This document shows, piece after piece, positions 26,390 to 36,488 of a stretch of 64,000 bases of DNA (the stretch's first letter is position 1; the number at the start of each line of letters is the position of its first letter). This DNA is from Gemmatimonadaceae bacterium. GTDB taxonomy: Bacteria; Gemmatimonadota; Gemmatimonadetes; Gemmatimonadales; Gemmatimonadaceae. The stretch lies in the NCBI GenBank assembly GCA_020852815.1, contig JADZAN010000015.1, positions 134,840 through 198,839 on the forward strand, in the 5' to 3' direction. Below the pieces are notes generated by a model that searched no databases, was not told the DNA's origin, and saw only the letters and a program-made list of their open reading frames with translations. A program made the translations under genes and the position numbers.

Positions 26390-28000
26390 CTACGAACTGC
26401 AGGACAGCATCGAGCACCCCGCCTTGTCGCGCGCCCACTCCGGACGGCGCGCAGCAAACGCCTCGCGCCCGGGCTGGTCGTCGTAGGGGCGGCGCACCAG
26501 GTCAAGCAACTCGTGTACGCCGGCGGCATCCCCCGCCTCGGCACGGTCAATGGCCTTCTGCGCCAGGTAGTTGCGGAGGACATAGCGCGGATTGGTGGCG
26601 TGCATGCGCGCGCGTCGCGCCGCCGCCGGCTCCCCGCTGCGCGAGACGCGGGCGTGCCAGCGCCGCAGCCAGGCGGCGAGCGCCTCGCGCTGGGCATCGC
26701 GCTTCGATTCATCGTAGAAGACATCGCCAAACGCCGCGAGCAGCGCGTCATCGGCTGCGGGGAGCGTGTCACCCAGCTCGCCCAGCGCCCGGAAGGTATT
26801 GGTGTAGTCCATCGATGCCTGCTGCATTAGCAGCAGCCCATCGTTGGCCTGCGCTTCCTCGTCGGCGCCCCAGGCATCGAAGCCGAACTTCCCCTGCAGC
26901 ATCGCCGCGTAGCGCGTGGTGAACTCCTCCACGTAGCGGTCGAGCCCGCGCGAGAGCGCGGCGTCGCTGTCGAACAGGGGGCGCAGCGCGTCGGCAAAGC
27001 GCTCCAGGTTCCACTGCGCAATCGACGGCTGCGCCACGTAGCGGTAGCGCCGACCGTGCGCGTCGGTCGTGTTCGGCGTCCAGTGCGGGTCGAAGTCGTC
27101 GAGCCAGCCGTACGGGCCGTAGTCGATCGTGAGCCCGAGCACTGACATGTTGTCGGTGTTCATGACGCCGTGCACGAAACCCACGCGCATCCACTCCACG
27201 ATCATGCGCGCCGTGCGTTCGCACACCTCGGCAAACCAACGCTCACGTCGCTCGGCGGTGTCGGCGATGGTCGAGAGGTGCGCAAAGTCGCGCGTGATGG
27301 TGAAGTCGGCGAGGCGCACCAGCGGGTCGATCTCGCCGCGCGCGGTAAAGATCTCGAAGTTGCCGAAGCGGATGAACGACGGCGCCACGCGGCAGACGAT
27401 GGCGCCGGGCTCAAAGCGCACATTGCCGTCGTAGAACATGTCGCGCATCACCTCGTCGCCCGTCGCCACCAGCGACAATGCGCGTGTCGTGGGAACGCCG
27501 AGGTGGTGCATTGCCTCGCTGCAGAGAAACTCCCGAATCGACGAGCGCAGCACAGCGCGCCCGTCGGCGGTGCGCGAGTATGGCGTCGCCCCCGACCCCT
27601 TGAGCTGCAGCTCCCACCGCTCGCCCTGCGCGTTCACCACCTCGCCCAGCGTGATGGCGCGCCCGTCGCCCAGTTGCCCGGCCCAGCTCCCGAATTGGTG
27701 CCCACCGTAACATGCCGCATACGGCTGCATACCCTCCAACAACGCGTTGCCGCCAAAGACCTCGGCGAATCGCGGGGAGGCCACGAACGATTCGTCGAGG
27801 CCGACGAGCTGTGCCACTTCACGCGCGTACGCCAGGAGTCGCGGCGCCGCGACCGGCGTCGGATGCACCGCGCTCCAGCAGGCGCCGTGCACCTGACGGC
27901 GACGTGACGACGGCTCCGGCTCGCCCGGCAGCTCGCGGACGAAGCGGTTGTCGAAGGTCAACACAGAGTCGCCGATGAGCGGCAGGTTGGCGAGCGTCAC
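26390..28000 (-). CDS. selO: Protein adenylyltransferase SelO (YdiU)
   Basis: The 536-residue protein has a pseudokinase fold that AMPylates proteins. Family motifs are [62 protein letters not shown] and [13 protein letters not shown]. The C-terminus is GCSMLSCSS. The cysteine three residues from the end (Cys534) sits where eukaryotic SelO has selenocysteine, so this is the Cys form. SelO acts in redox stress signalling. The gene follows the GMC oxidoreductase gene with 34 bp between them. Confidence 0.93.
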   Translation of the reverse strand: MTLANLPLIGDSVLTFDNRFVRELPGEPEPSSRRRQVHGACWSAVHPTPVAAPRLLAYAREVAQLVGLDESFVASPRFAEVFGGNALLEGMQPYAACYGGHQFGSWAGQLGDGRAITLGEVVNAQGERWELQLKGSGATPYSRTADGRAVLRSSIREFLCSEAMHHLGVPTTRALSLVATGDEVMRDMFYDGNVRFEPGAIVCRVAPSFIRFGNFEIFTARGEIDPLVRLADFTITRDFAHLSTIADTAERRERWFAEVCERTARMIVEWMRVGFVHGVMNTDNMSVLGLTIDYGPYGWLDDFDPHWTPNTTDAHGRRYRYVAQPSIAQWNLERFADALRPLFDSDAALSRGLDRYVEEFTTRYAAMLQGKFGFDAWGADEEAQANDGLLLMQQASMDYTNTFRALGELGDTLPAADDALLAAFGDVFYDESKRDAQREALAAWLRRWHARVSRSGEPAAARRARMHATNPRYVLRNYLAQKAIDRAEAGDAAGVHELLDLVRRPYDDQPGREAFAARRPEWARDKAGCSMLSCSS

Positions 28001-28034
28001 GTCTGCACGAAGGGAAAGGCCGGGCCCGCGCGGC

Positions 28035-29687
28035 TCAGACCTCTCCCCGGCGCGCGAGATCGGTAATCCGGTCGCCGGCCCGGAAGGCCAGCGCCATGAT
28101 CGTCATCGTTGGCTGACCGCGCCCCGAGGTGACGAGGCTGCTCCCATCGCAGATGAACAGGTTCGGGACGTCGTGCGCACGATGATTGGTATCAACCACG
28201 CTGGTGCGCGGATCGTTCCCCATGCGGCACGTCCCGAGAAGATGCACCCCGCTTGCCGAAACCGTGATCGGCACCGGCATCACCTTCTGCGCTCCCGCCG
28301 CCGCGTGAATCTCCTTCCCGCGCTCGAGGAGAAAGCGCATCATCTTGAGGTCATCCTCGTGGTCGCGATACGTGATGCGAATGGCGGGCAGTCCGCGCGC
28401 GTCGGTGAGCGTGGGGTCGAGCGAGACGGAGTTGTCGGCGACGGGAAGCGAGGTGCAGTGCCCCATCACCGTCATCTGGCGCGTGAAGCCGTACTCGACC
28501 GACGCCTTGTAGTCGGCGCCCCAGTTGCGCTCACCGGGGGCGGCCGCGCTCATCCCCCAGAGGATGGGGAGGAGGATGTCGCCGCGCGCATCCATCCCGC
28601 CGCCGCCATAGAAGCCGCGCCTGGAATCGCTGTCGAACCAGTCGAGGGCGATGCGCGTGACCTGCGCCCCCTTGTACTCGTTGAGCGGATGCTCGTAGAT
28701 CCCCGCCACCATCGAACCGCCGTTGAACATCAGGTGCTGTCCCACCATGCCTGACGAGTTGGCCAACCCCTGCGGGAAGCGGTTGCTCTTCGACATGAGG
28801 AGGAGCCGAGCCGTCTCGGCGCCGTTGCAGGAGAGGATGATGGCGCGCGCGCGTTGCAGCTGTTCGCGCCCCTGCCGGTCGAAGTAGATCACGCCAGTCG
28901 CCCGCCCCCTGGCATCCACCTGCACCTTGCGCACGTAGCAGTTTGGGCGAATCTCGCATCGCCCCGTGCGCTCGGCCACCGGGATCATCGACGCCAGCGT
29001 CGAACTCTTGGCCCCGAACTCGCAGCCGTAGCCCTGGCAAAAGCCGCAGTTCTGGCACGGCGTGCGCCCGTTGTGCGCTCGCGAGAGGATCGCCATTGGC
29101 GCCGGGAAGGGGTGCCACCCCAACTTGCGCGCGGCGCGCTCGAACAAGACTCCCGACGACTTCACCGGGAGCGGCGGAACCGGATAGGGGCGCGAACGCC
29201 GCGGCTCGCCCCACCCACCTGCCTCCCCGGACACGCCCACGTGCCAGTCGACCTTCGTGTAGTACGGCTCGAGGTCGTCGTAGGTGATGGGCCAGTCGGC
29301 GAGTGCCGCGCCCGGAATGTCGCCCACCACGCTGCGCTCGTTGAAGTCGATGGGGCGAAAGCGCCAGAAGTTTGCGGTGAAGTGTACGCTGCTCCCGCCC
29401 ACGATGTGCGCCCCCCAGATCGCGTTCTCTCGTGGCTTGGCGACCTGGTTCGGTGTCTCGCGCCAGGTGACCGGTGTCTTGGCACCGATGTGGTTCTGGA
29501 AGAAGTACTTGTACTCGTCGTGCTCGAACTCCTCGGGACGGAGCCGCGGGCCGCGCTCGAGCACTACCACCGCAAAACCGGCGGACGACAGCTCCTTGGC
29601 CAGCACGCCCCCCGCGGCCCCCGAGCCGACGATCACGAAGTCGACGATCGACGAGAGCGGATACGTCACGCCGTATCCCTGCGTCAT
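28035..29687 (-). CDS. GMC-family oxidoreductase (gluconate 2-dehydrogenase large-subunit type)
   Basis: The product has 550 residues. The N-terminal FAD-binding motif is [15 protein letters not shown], and [19 protein letters not shown] matches the second GMC motif. A cysteine-rich [17 protein letters not shown] lies in the middle. The C-terminal [17 protein letters not shown] closes the FAD domain. The enzyme oxidises a sugar or alcohol and passes electrons to a membrane or cytochrome partner. The next gene upstream encodes the small third subunit, 3 bp away. No signal peptide is seen on this chain, so export would depend on the TAT signal of the partner. Confidence 0.88.
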   Translation of the reverse strand: MTQGYGVTYPLSSIVDFVIVGSGAAGGVLAKELSSAGFAVVVLERGPRLRPEEFEHDEYKYFFQNHIGAKTPVTWRETPNQVAKPRENAIWGAHIVGGSSVHFTANFWRFRPIDFNERSVVGDIPGAALADWPITYDDLEPYYTKVDWHVGVSGEAGGWGEPRRSRPYPVPPLPVKSSGVLFERAARKLGWHPFPAPMAILSRAHNGRTPCQNCGFCQGYGCEFGAKSSTLASMIPVAERTGRCEIRPNCYVRKVQVDARGRATGVIYFDRQGREQLQRARAIILSCNGAETARLLLMSKSNRFPQGLANSSGMVGQHLMFNGGSMVAGIYEHPLNEYKGAQVTRIALDWFDSDSRRGFYGGGGMDARGDILLPILWGMSAAAPGERNWGADYKASVEYGFTRQMTVMGHCTSLPVADNSVSLDPTLTDARGLPAIRITYRDHEDDLKMMRFLLERGKEIHAAAGAQKVMPVPITVSASGVHLLGTCRMGNDPRTSVVDTNHRAHDVPNLFICDGSSLVTSGRGQPTMTIMALAFRAGDRITDLARRGEV

Positions 29688-29690
29688 GAC

Positions 29691-30278
29691 CTAACGCTCC
29701 CGTGCAACCTGGGCATCGTACCATCCGAATGGGGGCGTGTACGACCGGCGGTGCTCGAAGCCGATGATCTTCCACCCCACCGCCTCGCGGTTCCCGCCCC
29801 ACGACGGGTCGCCGAACATCCCGACCATCGTCAGGAAGCGCATGGCCTGGAAGAACTCTCCCCGCTCGACGTCGCCCAGCACGGCGTCCTGCTCCGCCGC
29901 AGCGAGCGCCGAGAACCGTGTCGCTCCCGGCTTGCGCCTGGCGGCACGCCGAGCGAGATCGGCGACGCCGGCACGCAGCAGCTTGAGCGAGCGCCCCTGC
30001 TCCTTCCCCAGCGCGCGGTCGATGAAGTAGATGACCCCCGCCTCGGTGGCGCCTGGGGTGGCGGTCGTGGGGACGATGCGGGCCGCGACTGCCGCAAGCT
30101 CGCGCGCCTCATCAGGCGTGAGCGTGGTGAATGGTGGCAACGGGCGCTGCTCCATCGCACTCGCGGCATGCGCCAGCGCCTCGTCGACCGTGCCCCAGTC
30201 CAGGGCAAGCCACGCGATACCAGCCCCAGCAGCGGCACCGGCAGCGCTGGCGAGGAACGAGCGTCGGCTGGGGATCAT
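29691..30278 (-). CDS. Gluconate 2-dehydrogenase subunit 3-like protein, TAT signal
   Basis: The 195-residue protein starts at ATG 30278 with a twin-arginine signal (PSRRSFLASAAGAAAG). The mature part carries the subunit 3 pattern: TLTPDEARELAAVAARIVP, AGVIYFIDRALGKEQG, MRFLTMVGMFGDPSWGGN and GWKIIGFEHRRSYTPPFGWYD. Such subunits travel with a GMC flavoprotein and assist its export. The gene ends in CGTTAG, part of the octamer discussed in the findings. It overlaps no neighbour but sits 3 bp before the GMC gene. Confidence 0.85.
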   Translation of the reverse strand: MIPSRRSFLASAAGAAAGAGIAWLALDWGTVDEALAHAASAMEQRPLPPFTTLTPDEARELAAVAARIVPTTATPGATEAGVIYFIDRALGKEQGRSLKLLRAGVADLARRAARRKPGATRFSALAAAEQDAVLGDVERGEFFQAMRFLTMVGMFGDPSWGGNREAVGWKIIGFEHRRSYTPPFGWYDAQVARER

Positions 30279-30312
30279 CGATGAGGGGGCGATGGGAGCG
30301 AAGCGCGCGCGC

Positions 30313-31953
30313 CTAACGCCCTTCGGGAGGGGCAATGTCAGGGCGTTGCTGCTGGCGGCGGATCACCGCCCCGGGGCGGGCGCCGGTCCCCTTCCCCTCA
30401 TGCCACACCTCCTGGCCGTTCACCCACACGCTGGCGATGCCGGTCGAGAGCGCGTGCGGCTCCTTCGTGGTCGCGTTGTCGACGACGCTGTTCGGGTCGA
30501 AGAGGACCAGGTCGGCATACTGCCCCGGCGCCAGCGTGCCGCGCCGCGTGATCCCGACATGCTTCGCCGAGAGCGACGTCATCTTCCGGATCGCATCCTC
30601 GATCGAGATGACCTTGCGCTCGCGCACGTACCGCCCCAGCACGCGCGTGAAGGCGCCGTAGCCGCGCGGGTGCGCGCCATCCAGCGAGCCGTCGGAGCAG
30701 ATGTTGGTGTGCGGCCATGCCATCAGCCGGGCGATGTCCTTCTCGTCCATCGACGTCGCCACGACGCTCTCCACCGTCTCGCCATCCGTTCCCGACCTCT
30801 CGCGCTCGGCGCGCATCGCCTCCGCGTCACGGATGAGCGTCATCAGCGTCACCGCCGGTGCCTCCTTGCGTTCCTTCGCAATCTCGGCGACGGTTTTCCC
30901 GGCATACGACGGGTTGGGGGCGTAGTCACCCAGCAGCAACCCCTCGGGCTTGGCAATCTCCCTGAGGATCTTCTCCGCTTCGGCGCGGTTGTCGAAGTCG
31001 CGCTTGGGGAAGAGGACGGTGAGCGTGGACTGCCAGTAGGGATACGGGTAGATGTCGGCGGTGACATCGATGCCCTGGGCGCGCGCGCGTTCCAGCGTGC
31101 GGATGAGCGAGTCGGCCTGCCCCCACAGCGGGATCATCGCCAGCTTCACGTGCCCCACCTGCACCGGGAGGTGCGCTTCGCGGCCGATGGTCAGGACTTC
31201 GTCGATCGAGTCCCAGAACCAGCGATCCTCGCTGCGGATGTGGCTGATGTAGCGCGTCTTCTCCGCGGCGGCGACTTTCGCCAGCTGCAACACCTCGGCA
31301 CGAGCGGAGTAGATCCCCGGGTCGTACTCCAGCCCCGTCGACAGCCCCAGCGCGCCGGCATCCAGCTCGCGCTTGAGGAGCTTTGCCATCGAGTCGACTT
31401 CCGCCGGCGTCGCGGTGCGCTTGAAGTCCTTCCCCATCACGGCATCGCGAAGGGTGCCATGGCCCGCATAGAAGGCGACGTTGATCACCGTCCCCTTCCG
31501 TTGCAGCGTGTCGAGCCGCGCGCCTAACGGCATGGGATGGCCTCCGTCCTGCCCGCCGACGACCGTCGTGATCCCCTGGCTCACCGCCGCGCGCGCATCG
31601 GGAGAATCGCCCAGCCCCGAGGCGTGGTGCGAGTGCGTGTCGATGAAGCCGGGCGCCACCACCATACCGCGCCCGTCGATGACCGAGTCGCCCGGCGCCG
31701 ACTCCACCTCGGAGCCAACGTCGGCGATGGTGTCGCCAACGATGCGCACCGCCCCGCTGATCGTGCTCGCCCCCGTCCCGTCGATGATCGAGACGTTGGT
31801 GATGGTGATGGGGCGCGACGGCGCGCCTGACGTGGCATCGGGTGACCTGGAGCAGGCCGCCGCGACGAGGAGCGCAACCGAAGACAGGGAGCGCAAGGCG
31901 AGTTGGATGCGGCGGCGCACGGGAACGGGGCTGAGGTTGCGAGTGACGGACAC
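30313..31953 (-). CDS. N-acyl-D-amino-acid deacylase-like amidohydrolase, lipoprotein
   Basis: The product has about 546 residues. The chosen start is GTG 31953, which gives a signal ending LLVAAAC, a lipobox. The open frame to 32016 has no good signal. The amidohydrolase core has VVAPGFIDTHSHH for the metal site, GHVKLAMIPLWGQ, CSDGSLDGAHPRGYG and the closing ITRRGTLAPGQYADLVLFD. The family removes acyl groups from D-amino acids, in line with peptidoglycan or D-peptide recycling. The product is probably anchored outside the cytoplasm. Its stop codon lies in the octamer GCCTAACG. Confidence 0.82.
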   Translation of the reverse strand: MSVTRNLSPVPVRRRIQLALRSLSSVALLVAAACSRSPDATSGAPSRPITITNVSIIDGTGASTISGAVRIVGDTIADVGSEVESAPGDSVIDGRGMVVAPGFIDTHSHHASGLGDSPDARAAVSQGITTVVGGQDGGHPMPLGARLDTLQRKGTVINVAFYAGHGTLRDAVMGKDFKRTATPAEVDSMAKLLKRELDAGALGLSTGLEYDPGIYSARAEVLQLAKVAAAEKTRYISHIRSEDRWFWDSIDEVLTIGREAHLPVQVGHVKLAMIPLWGQADSLIRTLERARAQGIDVTADIYPYPYWQSTLTVLFPKRDFDNRAEAEKILREIAKPEGLLLGDYAPNPSYAGKTVAEIAKERKEAPAVTLMTLIRDAEAMRAERERSGTDGETVESVVATSMDEKDIARLMAWPHTNICSDGSLDGAHPRGYGAFTRVLGRYVRERKVISIEDAIRKMTSLSAKHVGITRRGTLAPGQYADLVLFDPNSVVDNATTKEPHALSTGIASVWVNGQEVWHEGKGTGARPGAVIRRQQQRPDIAPPEGR

Positions 31954-32079
31954 GATCCGCACGAACAGCGCGCAAGTTGTCGCGCTCCCCCTCACTCCGC
32001 CACATCGCTCCGCCACATCGCTCCGCAGAATGGCTGCGCGATATCCCGTCTTCGGCGCGTGAGACGAAGGGTGACGCGA

Positions 32080-32397
32080 TCAACCGCCGGCGATCGCCCC
32101 CACTACCAGGTACGGCTCCTTCCCCTCGGCAACCGCCTTCGGAAGCTCGGTGTCCGGGGAGTCGAGCGACAGGTCCTCCTCGCAGGCGAAGAAGCGCAAG
32201 AATGGGCGGCGCAGTTGTGTGACGTGGTCGCGCATCGTCCCGCGCAGCATCGGATAGGCTCGCTCGACCGCGGTGAGCACCGATCGTTGCGTTATCGCCC
32301 CGTCCACCTCGACTCGCACCTCGTCGCCCACCTTGGCCAAGGTGCGCAAGTGGTAGGGGAGGACCACACGGACCGACGACACGACCGGTGCGCTCAC
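32080..32397 (-). CDS. MoaD/ThiS-like beta-grasp protein
   Basis: The product has 105 residues from GTG 32397, which overlaps the stop of the propeller gene (GTGA). The fold signature is [21 protein letters not shown], a segment with conserved Arg/His, and a C-terminal VGAIAGG. A terminal Gly-Gly is the thiocarboxylate site of sulfur-carrier proteins. The chain is longer than MoaD (about 80 residues). The translational coupling to a BNR protein is unusual. A role in sulfur transfer is inferred. Confidence 0.7.
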   Translation of the reverse strand: MSAPVVSSVRVVLPYHLRTLAKVGDEVRVEVDGAITQRSVLTAVERAYPMLRGTMRDHVTQLRRPFLRFFACEEDLSLDSPDTELPKAVAEGKEPYLVVGAIAGG

Positions 32398-33509
32398 GGG
32401 AGGGTCTGCGCCTCCACGGAGAGAACGGCGGGGAGGTCGCGGGCGATCGCCTGCCAGTGGTCGCCGCTGTCTGGCGACATGTAGACCTGTCCCCCCGTTG
32501 TCCCGAAGTAGATCCCGCACGACGGGAGGCGATCGGCGCTCATGGCGTCACGCAGGACGTTCACGTAGCAGTGCTCCTGCGGGAGTCCCTTGGTGAGCGC
32601 CTCCCAGTCCTTGCCGGCGTTGCGGCTGCGGTAGACACGCAGTCTTGCATCTGGCGGATAGTGCTCGGAGTCACTCTTGATCGGGACCACGTACACGGTC
32701 TCCGGATCGTGCGCGTGCACCTGCACGGGGAAGCCGAAATCGCTCGGCAAGTTGCCGCTGATCAACTGCCACGAATCGGCACCATTGTCGCTCCGCATCA
32801 CGTTCCAGTGCAGTTGCATGTACAGCCGCTCGGGGTTGCCTGGGTTGAGCGAGAGGTTGTGCACGCAGAAGCCCACCGTCGCGTTGGGGTCGGCCATGTA
32901 CTTGGACGTGAGCCCCGTGTTGGCCGGTTCCCACGACGCACCGCCATCGTCGGTGCGGAAGACGCCAGCCGCCGAGATCGCGATCCAGAGGCGCTTCGGA
33001 TTGGTAGGGTGCTGGATGATCGTGTGCAGCCCCAAGCCGCCGGCCCCCGGCATCCAGCTCGCCCCCGAACCGTGCCTGCGCAATCCCGGCAGCTCGTGCC
33101 ATGTGTGGCCACCATCCGTGGTGCGAAACAACGCCGCGTCCTCGACACCGGCGTACACCGTGTCTGGATCGCTCAGCGACGGCTCCAGATGCCAGACGCG
33201 CTTGAACTCCCACGGATGCGGCGTCCCATCGTACCACTGGTGCGTCCCCGCCTCGCCCTCGTACGGGAACTCGTTCCCCATCGTCTCCCACGTCTTCCCG
33301 CCGTCGTTGGAGCGCTGGATGATCTGCCCGAACCACCCCGACGACTGCGAGGCGTAGATCCGGTCAGGATCCACCGGCGACCCTTTCATGTGGTAGATCT
33401 CCCAACCGCCGAATAGCGGGCCGTCGACCGTCCACACATCGCGACTGGCGTCGGACTCGAGGATGAACGCTCCCTTGCGTGTGCCAACCAGGACTCGTAC
33501 ACCACTCAT
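32394..33509 (-). CDS. BNR/sortilin-type beta-propeller protein
   Basis: The product has 371 residues starting at ATG 33509 ([13 protein letters not shown]). At least five Asp-box-like repeats are visible: [37 protein letters not shown] and SRNAGKDWE. There is no signal peptide, so the propeller is cytoplasmic. Related proteins are annotated as glycosyl hydrolase or exo-sialidase by similarity, but the catalytic residues of sialidases are not apparent. It is coupled to the MoaD-like gene. A 200-bp gap separates it from the DUF2249 genes upstream, so it may have its own promoter. Confidence 0.75.
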   Translation of the reverse strand: MSGVRVLVGTRKGAFILESDASRDVWTVDGPLFGGWEIYHMKGSPVDPDRIYASQSSGWFGQIIQRSNDGGKTWETMGNEFPYEGEAGTHQWYDGTPHPWEFKRVWHLEPSLSDPDTVYAGVEDAALFRTTDGGHTWHELPGLRRHGSGASWMPGAGGLGLHTIIQHPTNPKRLWIAISAAGVFRTDDGGASWEPANTGLTSKYMADPNATVGFCVHNLSLNPGNPERLYMQLHWNVMRSDNGADSWQLISGNLPSDFGFPVQVHAHDPETVYVVPIKSDSEHYPPDARLRVYRSRNAGKDWEALTKGLPQEHCYVNVLRDAMSADRLPSCGIYFGTTGGQVYMSPDSGDHWQAIARDLPAVLSVEAQTLP

Positions 33510-33708
33510 GTCGATGACCTCCACCAGGGGCGCGCGTCGATGAGGTGCGTCCGAGTGAGTCGCCTGGACGGCATGCGCGAGGCGGGCAAGGCGCACGAGG
33601 AAGACTCGTCGGACAATGCCTTACAACCATCGGGCTTCCCACCGGCCGCGTCAATCCTCAGCGACCGGTCCCGCCCGCCACGCGCCGAACTGTCACAGTG
33701 TCACGGCG

Positions 33709-33945
33709 TCACACGGCAGGCTTGCCGATGCGCACACGCCACACCTCGGGCCCCTGCTCCAGGTACGTCCAGCCGAACTTCCCCTGGTGCTCGGCCTCGA
33801 ACTGGTAGCGCAGTGGCTTGGGGTCGTGATCGTTGATGAGGACGAACGATGCGCCCGGGGCAAGCGCGTCAAACGTCTGGAAGATCGTGGGATGCTTGTC
33901 GCGCGGGGGAATCACGCGAACGTCGAGCGTCTGCGTATCGGTCAT
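33709..33945 (-). CDS. DUF2249 protein, single domain
   Basis: The product has 78 residues from ATG 33945. It is a single DUF2249 domain with LDVRVIPPRDKHPTIFQTF, GASFVLINDHDPKPLRYQF and the closing WTYLEQGPEVWRVRI. The His/Pro-rich loops recall small metal- or heme-associated TusA-like folds. The biochemical role is not known. It is downstream of the two-domain DUF2249 gene on the same strand, 28 bp apart, in a gene run containing an oxidase and Fe-S assembly factors. Confidence 0.82.
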   Translation of the reverse strand: MTDTQTLDVRVIPPRDKHPTIFQTFDALAPGASFVLINDHDPKPLRYQFEAEHQGKFGWTYLEQGPEVWRVRIGKPAV

Positions 33946-33973
33946 GCTGAAGTCACTCCTGGAGTGAGGGAAG

Positions 33974-34474
33974 TCATGCGGCGGCCGGAGACGGCCGGCG
34001 GATGACGAGATGCACGCGGTCCGGTGCCACGGTGCGGACCTCGTACGTGAAGCCCCGCTCCCCAAGCTTGGGAAGCAGGAACTGCGGCACGCGCACGTTC
34101 ACTTGCACCAGCGCGCGCCCATCGGGAAGCGCCTCGAGCGCCGCGAGCGTGTGCGCCATTGGCTCGGGTGGCTCCATGTCGCGCACATCGAGCACCGCGA
34201 CATCGGGATAGAACCAGACGCGCCAGTCGTCGTCCGCCAGCTGCTCGGTATGGTGCAGGAGTCCCTGCTTCGCCATCACCGCGTACAACGGCGCCGGTTC
34301 GAAGATCGCGCGGACCACCAGCGCCCCACCGTCGGGGAGTTCGCGCCGGGCCGCCATGATGCGCGAGAACGGCTCGCGGCCGGCGCGCAGCTCCTCGCGC
34401 ACGTCCACCTCGACCACTCGTGAGGCATCCACCACCTGCAACGCCAGCGGGAACTGCTCGACCAGGACGTTCAT
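33974..34474 (-). CDS. Protein with two DUF2249-like domains
   Basis: The product has 166 residues. The first half (VVEVDVREELRAGREPFSRI) and second half (VAVLDVRDMEPPEPMAHTL) both start with a DxR motif followed by a helix. Each carries a LPDGxALVV/QV strand and a G-x-x-x-x-V end, so two DUF2249 units are fused. The start overlaps the stop of the MIP18 gene by 4 bp (ATGA), so translation is coupled. Function unknown; the setting points to metal or sulfur handling for the respiratory chain. Confidence 0.75.
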   Translation of the reverse strand: MNVLVEQFPLALQVVDASRVVEVDVREELRAGREPFSRIMAARRELPDGGALVVRAIFEPAPLYAVMAKQGLLHHTEQLADDDWRVWFYPDVAVLDVRDMEPPEPMAHTLAALEALPDGRALVQVNVRVPQFLLPKLGERGFTYEVRTVAPDRVHLVIRRPSPAAA

Positions 34475-34779
34475 TTTGCTCTCTCCATGATCATGCCGGG
34501 ATGCCACGACGGATCCCACACGAGATTCGGTTCGACGTGCGAAATGCCGGGGACGTACGACACGGCGCGCACGATGCCGTTCGTGATGTGCGCCTGCATG
34601 GGGCACCCGCGCGTGGTGAGCGTGAAGGTGATCGTGGCCGTGTCTCCACTGACCTCCACGTCGTAGACCAGCCCAATGGTCACGATGTCGAGCCCGATCT
34701 CGGGATCGATCACGGTTCGCAGCGCGTCGCGGACCAGCGACTCGGTGCGCGACGAAGGCATCAGGCGCGATGGCGTCAT
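34471..34779 (-). CDS. MIP18/SufT-type metal-sulfur cluster assembly factor
   Basis: The 102-residue protein has the DUF59/MIP18 pattern: VRDALRTVIDPEIGLDIVTIGLVYDV, a strand pair TATITFTLTTRGCPM with the conserved Cys, and LVWDPSWHPGMI. Such proteins take part in maturation of Fe-S proteins. The start overlaps the Mrp stop by 4 bp, and its own stop overlaps the DUF2249 start by 4 bp. Mrp and MIP18 as neighbours are a common pair. Confidence 0.87.
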   Translation of the reverse strand: MTPSRLMPSSRTESLVRDALRTVIDPEIGLDIVTIGLVYDVEVSGDTATITFTLTTRGCPMQAHITNGIVRAVSYVPGISHVEPNLVWDPSWHPGMIMERAK

Positions 34780-35849
34780 GACGCGCTCTCCACTCCCTGC
34801 ACTTCCAGCTGCAATGCGCTGCGCACCATCTCGGCGATCGTTCGCAGGGCGCTCGCGATCTCGGCGTGCGGCGTCTGCACCATGATGGGGGCACCGCGAT
34901 CGCCGCCATCCACGGCCGACTCGTCGAACGGCAGCGCCCCCAGCAGCGGCACACCGGACGTGCGCGCGAGGTCTGCGCCCCCTCCCTTTCCGAACGGGTG
35001 CGATCGACGTCCGCACTCGCACGTGGCGTGACTCATGTTCTCCACCACGCCGAGCACGGGAACATCGAGCGTGCGGAACATCTCCACCGCCTTCGCCGCC
35101 TCCAGCGCGGCGAGTCGCTGTGGCGTCGTGACGACGATCGCCCCGTCCACCACGACCGACTGCGCCAGCGACAGCGGGACGTCGCCCGTTCCCGGCGGAA
35201 GATCCACGACGAGGATGTCGAGGCCGGGCCAAACCACTCCGCGAGAGAACTGCGTCACCGCCTTCCCCACCATCGGTCCACGCCACACGGCCGGCGACCC
35301 GGCGCCAAGAAAGAAGCCGAACGACACCACCGCGAGCCCGTGCGCCTCCAGCGGCACGATCTGCTTCTCCGGTGTCATCTGCGCGCGAAAGGCACCGTCT
35401 TCCAGCCCCAGCAGCACCGGAACCGAGGGGCCGTAGATGTCGGCGTCAAGAATGCCCACGCGCAGCCCCGACTCCTGCAGTGCCAGCGCGAGGTTCACCG
35501 CGACCGTGCTCTTCCCTACACCTCCCTTGCCGGCCCCGACGGCGATGATCCGCTGCGCCCCGGGCAGCCGCCCCTGCCGCGCCCACGGATCGCGCTCCAC
35601 CGGCTTTCGCTCGGGGGTCAGGAGCTGGACTTCCGTGCGGACGGCGCCCGCCAGTTGCAACCGCTCGACGATCGCGGCACGCAGCAGCCCGGGCACCTCC
35701 TCTCGCTCGGTGGAAAGCGTGAGCGAGACGTGCACGCGGCCGTCGCGCACCGCGACCGAGCGTACGAGGCCGAGTGCGACGATGTCACGTCGCAAACCCG
35801 GATAGGCCACCTCGGCGAGCGCGTCGCGCACCTGCTGCTCGGTCAGCAT
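34776..35849 (-). CDS. Mrp/NBP35 (ApbC) P-loop ATPase, Fe-S carrier
   Basis: The product has 357 residues. An N-terminal MIP18-like domain (1-80) is fused to the ParA-like ATPase. The deviant Walker A is GAGKGGVGKST (105-115), with GILDADIYGPSVP, VDLPPGTGDVPLSLAQ and VENMSHATCECG. The usual CxxC cluster motif near the C-terminus is replaced by Cys-Glu-Cys, so cluster binding may differ. It transfers Fe-S clusters to apo-proteins. It overlaps the regulator gene by 7 bp and the MIP18 gene by 4 bp. Confidence 0.88.
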   Translation of the reverse strand: MLTEQQVRDALAEVAYPGLRRDIVALGLVRSVAVRDGRVHVSLTLSTEREEVPGLLRAAIVERLQLAGAVRTEVQLLTPERKPVERDPWARQGRLPGAQRIIAVGAGKGGVGKSTVAVNLALALQESGLRVGILDADIYGPSVPVLLGLEDGAFRAQMTPEKQIVPLEAHGLAVVSFGFFLGAGSPAVWRGPMVGKAVTQFSRGVVWPGLDILVVDLPPGTGDVPLSLAQSVVVDGAIVVTTPQRLAALEAAKAVEMFRTLDVPVLGVVENMSHATCECGRRSHPFGKGGGADLARTSGVPLLGALPFDESAVDGGDRGAPIMVQTPHAEIASALRTIAEMVRSALQLEVQGVESAS

Positions 35850-36478
35850 GTCGCTCGTGCCACTTCATACGAACAACTGTCATCACCCTCGGGAATGTAG
35901 CTCACCCGCGTGAGGCGCGTCTCGAGAAGCTCGGCCAGGAAGCCGATCTCGGCGCGACAAGGGATGCGGGTCGCGCTCACGAGGTCACGCAGGGGACAAT
36001 GACAGAGCCGCAGGCGCGGCCCGTCATTCGTTTCCTGGACGACGGGCATGAACCCCAACTCGGAAAAGATCCTCGCCACTTCGTCGATGCGCTCGCGTCC
36101 CTCGAGATGCGCCACGCGCTCCGCCGCCTCGTGCCGGCGCCGGTCGATATACCCGGAGAAGAAGTCGCGCAGCAGCTGCTCGTTCCCGTGCTGTACGAGA
36201 TACGTCCCGAGTTCGCGCAGGATCTCGCCCTCGCGCCGAGGGAAGAGCACTTCCGAGGCGTCGGTGAGGGCGTAGGCGATCTCCGGCCGCCCCGGACCGT
36301 GGCGGGACGCCGGCTCGCGCCGAACGAGGTCGCGCGCGACCAGCGTCTTCAGGTGATCGCGCACCGTCTCGATGTTGAGCGCCAGCTCGTCAGCTAGCTG
36401 CGGGACAGTGGCGCGCCCCCGCCGCTTGAGTGCGTCGAGCAACAGGCGGTGGCGGGAAGTCATCGGTGCAGGTTGCAT
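35843..36478 (-). CDS. SufR-like helix-turn-helix regulator with Cys cluster
   Basis: The product has 211 residues. A winged helix lies in residues 8-72 (TVPQLADELALNIETVRDHL, then GPGRPEIAYALT). The C-terminal half has Cys159, Cys161, Cys174, Cys202 and Cys211, arranged as in Fe-S-sensing SufR-type repressors (CHCPL, IPC and GDDSCSY). It is therefore likely to sense Fe-S status or oxidants such as O2 or NO and to control the operon that contains it. The inverted repeat at 39643-39670 in front of ccoN is a candidate binding site. SufR in cyanobacteria recognises CAAC-N6-GTTG-like palindromes, and this one has the related GTTG ... CAAC ends. Confidence 0.7.
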   Translation of the reverse strand: MQPAPMTSRHRLLLDALKRRGRATVPQLADELALNIETVRDHLKTLVARDLVRREPASRHGPGRPEIAYALTDASEVLFPRREGEILRELGTYLVQHGNEQLLRDFFSGYIDRRRHEAAERVAHLEGRERIDEVARIFSELGFMPVVQETNDGPRLRLCHCPLRDLVSATRIPCRAEIGFLAELLETRLTRVSYIPEGDDSCSYEVARATC

Positions 36479-36488
36479 GGCACCTCCG

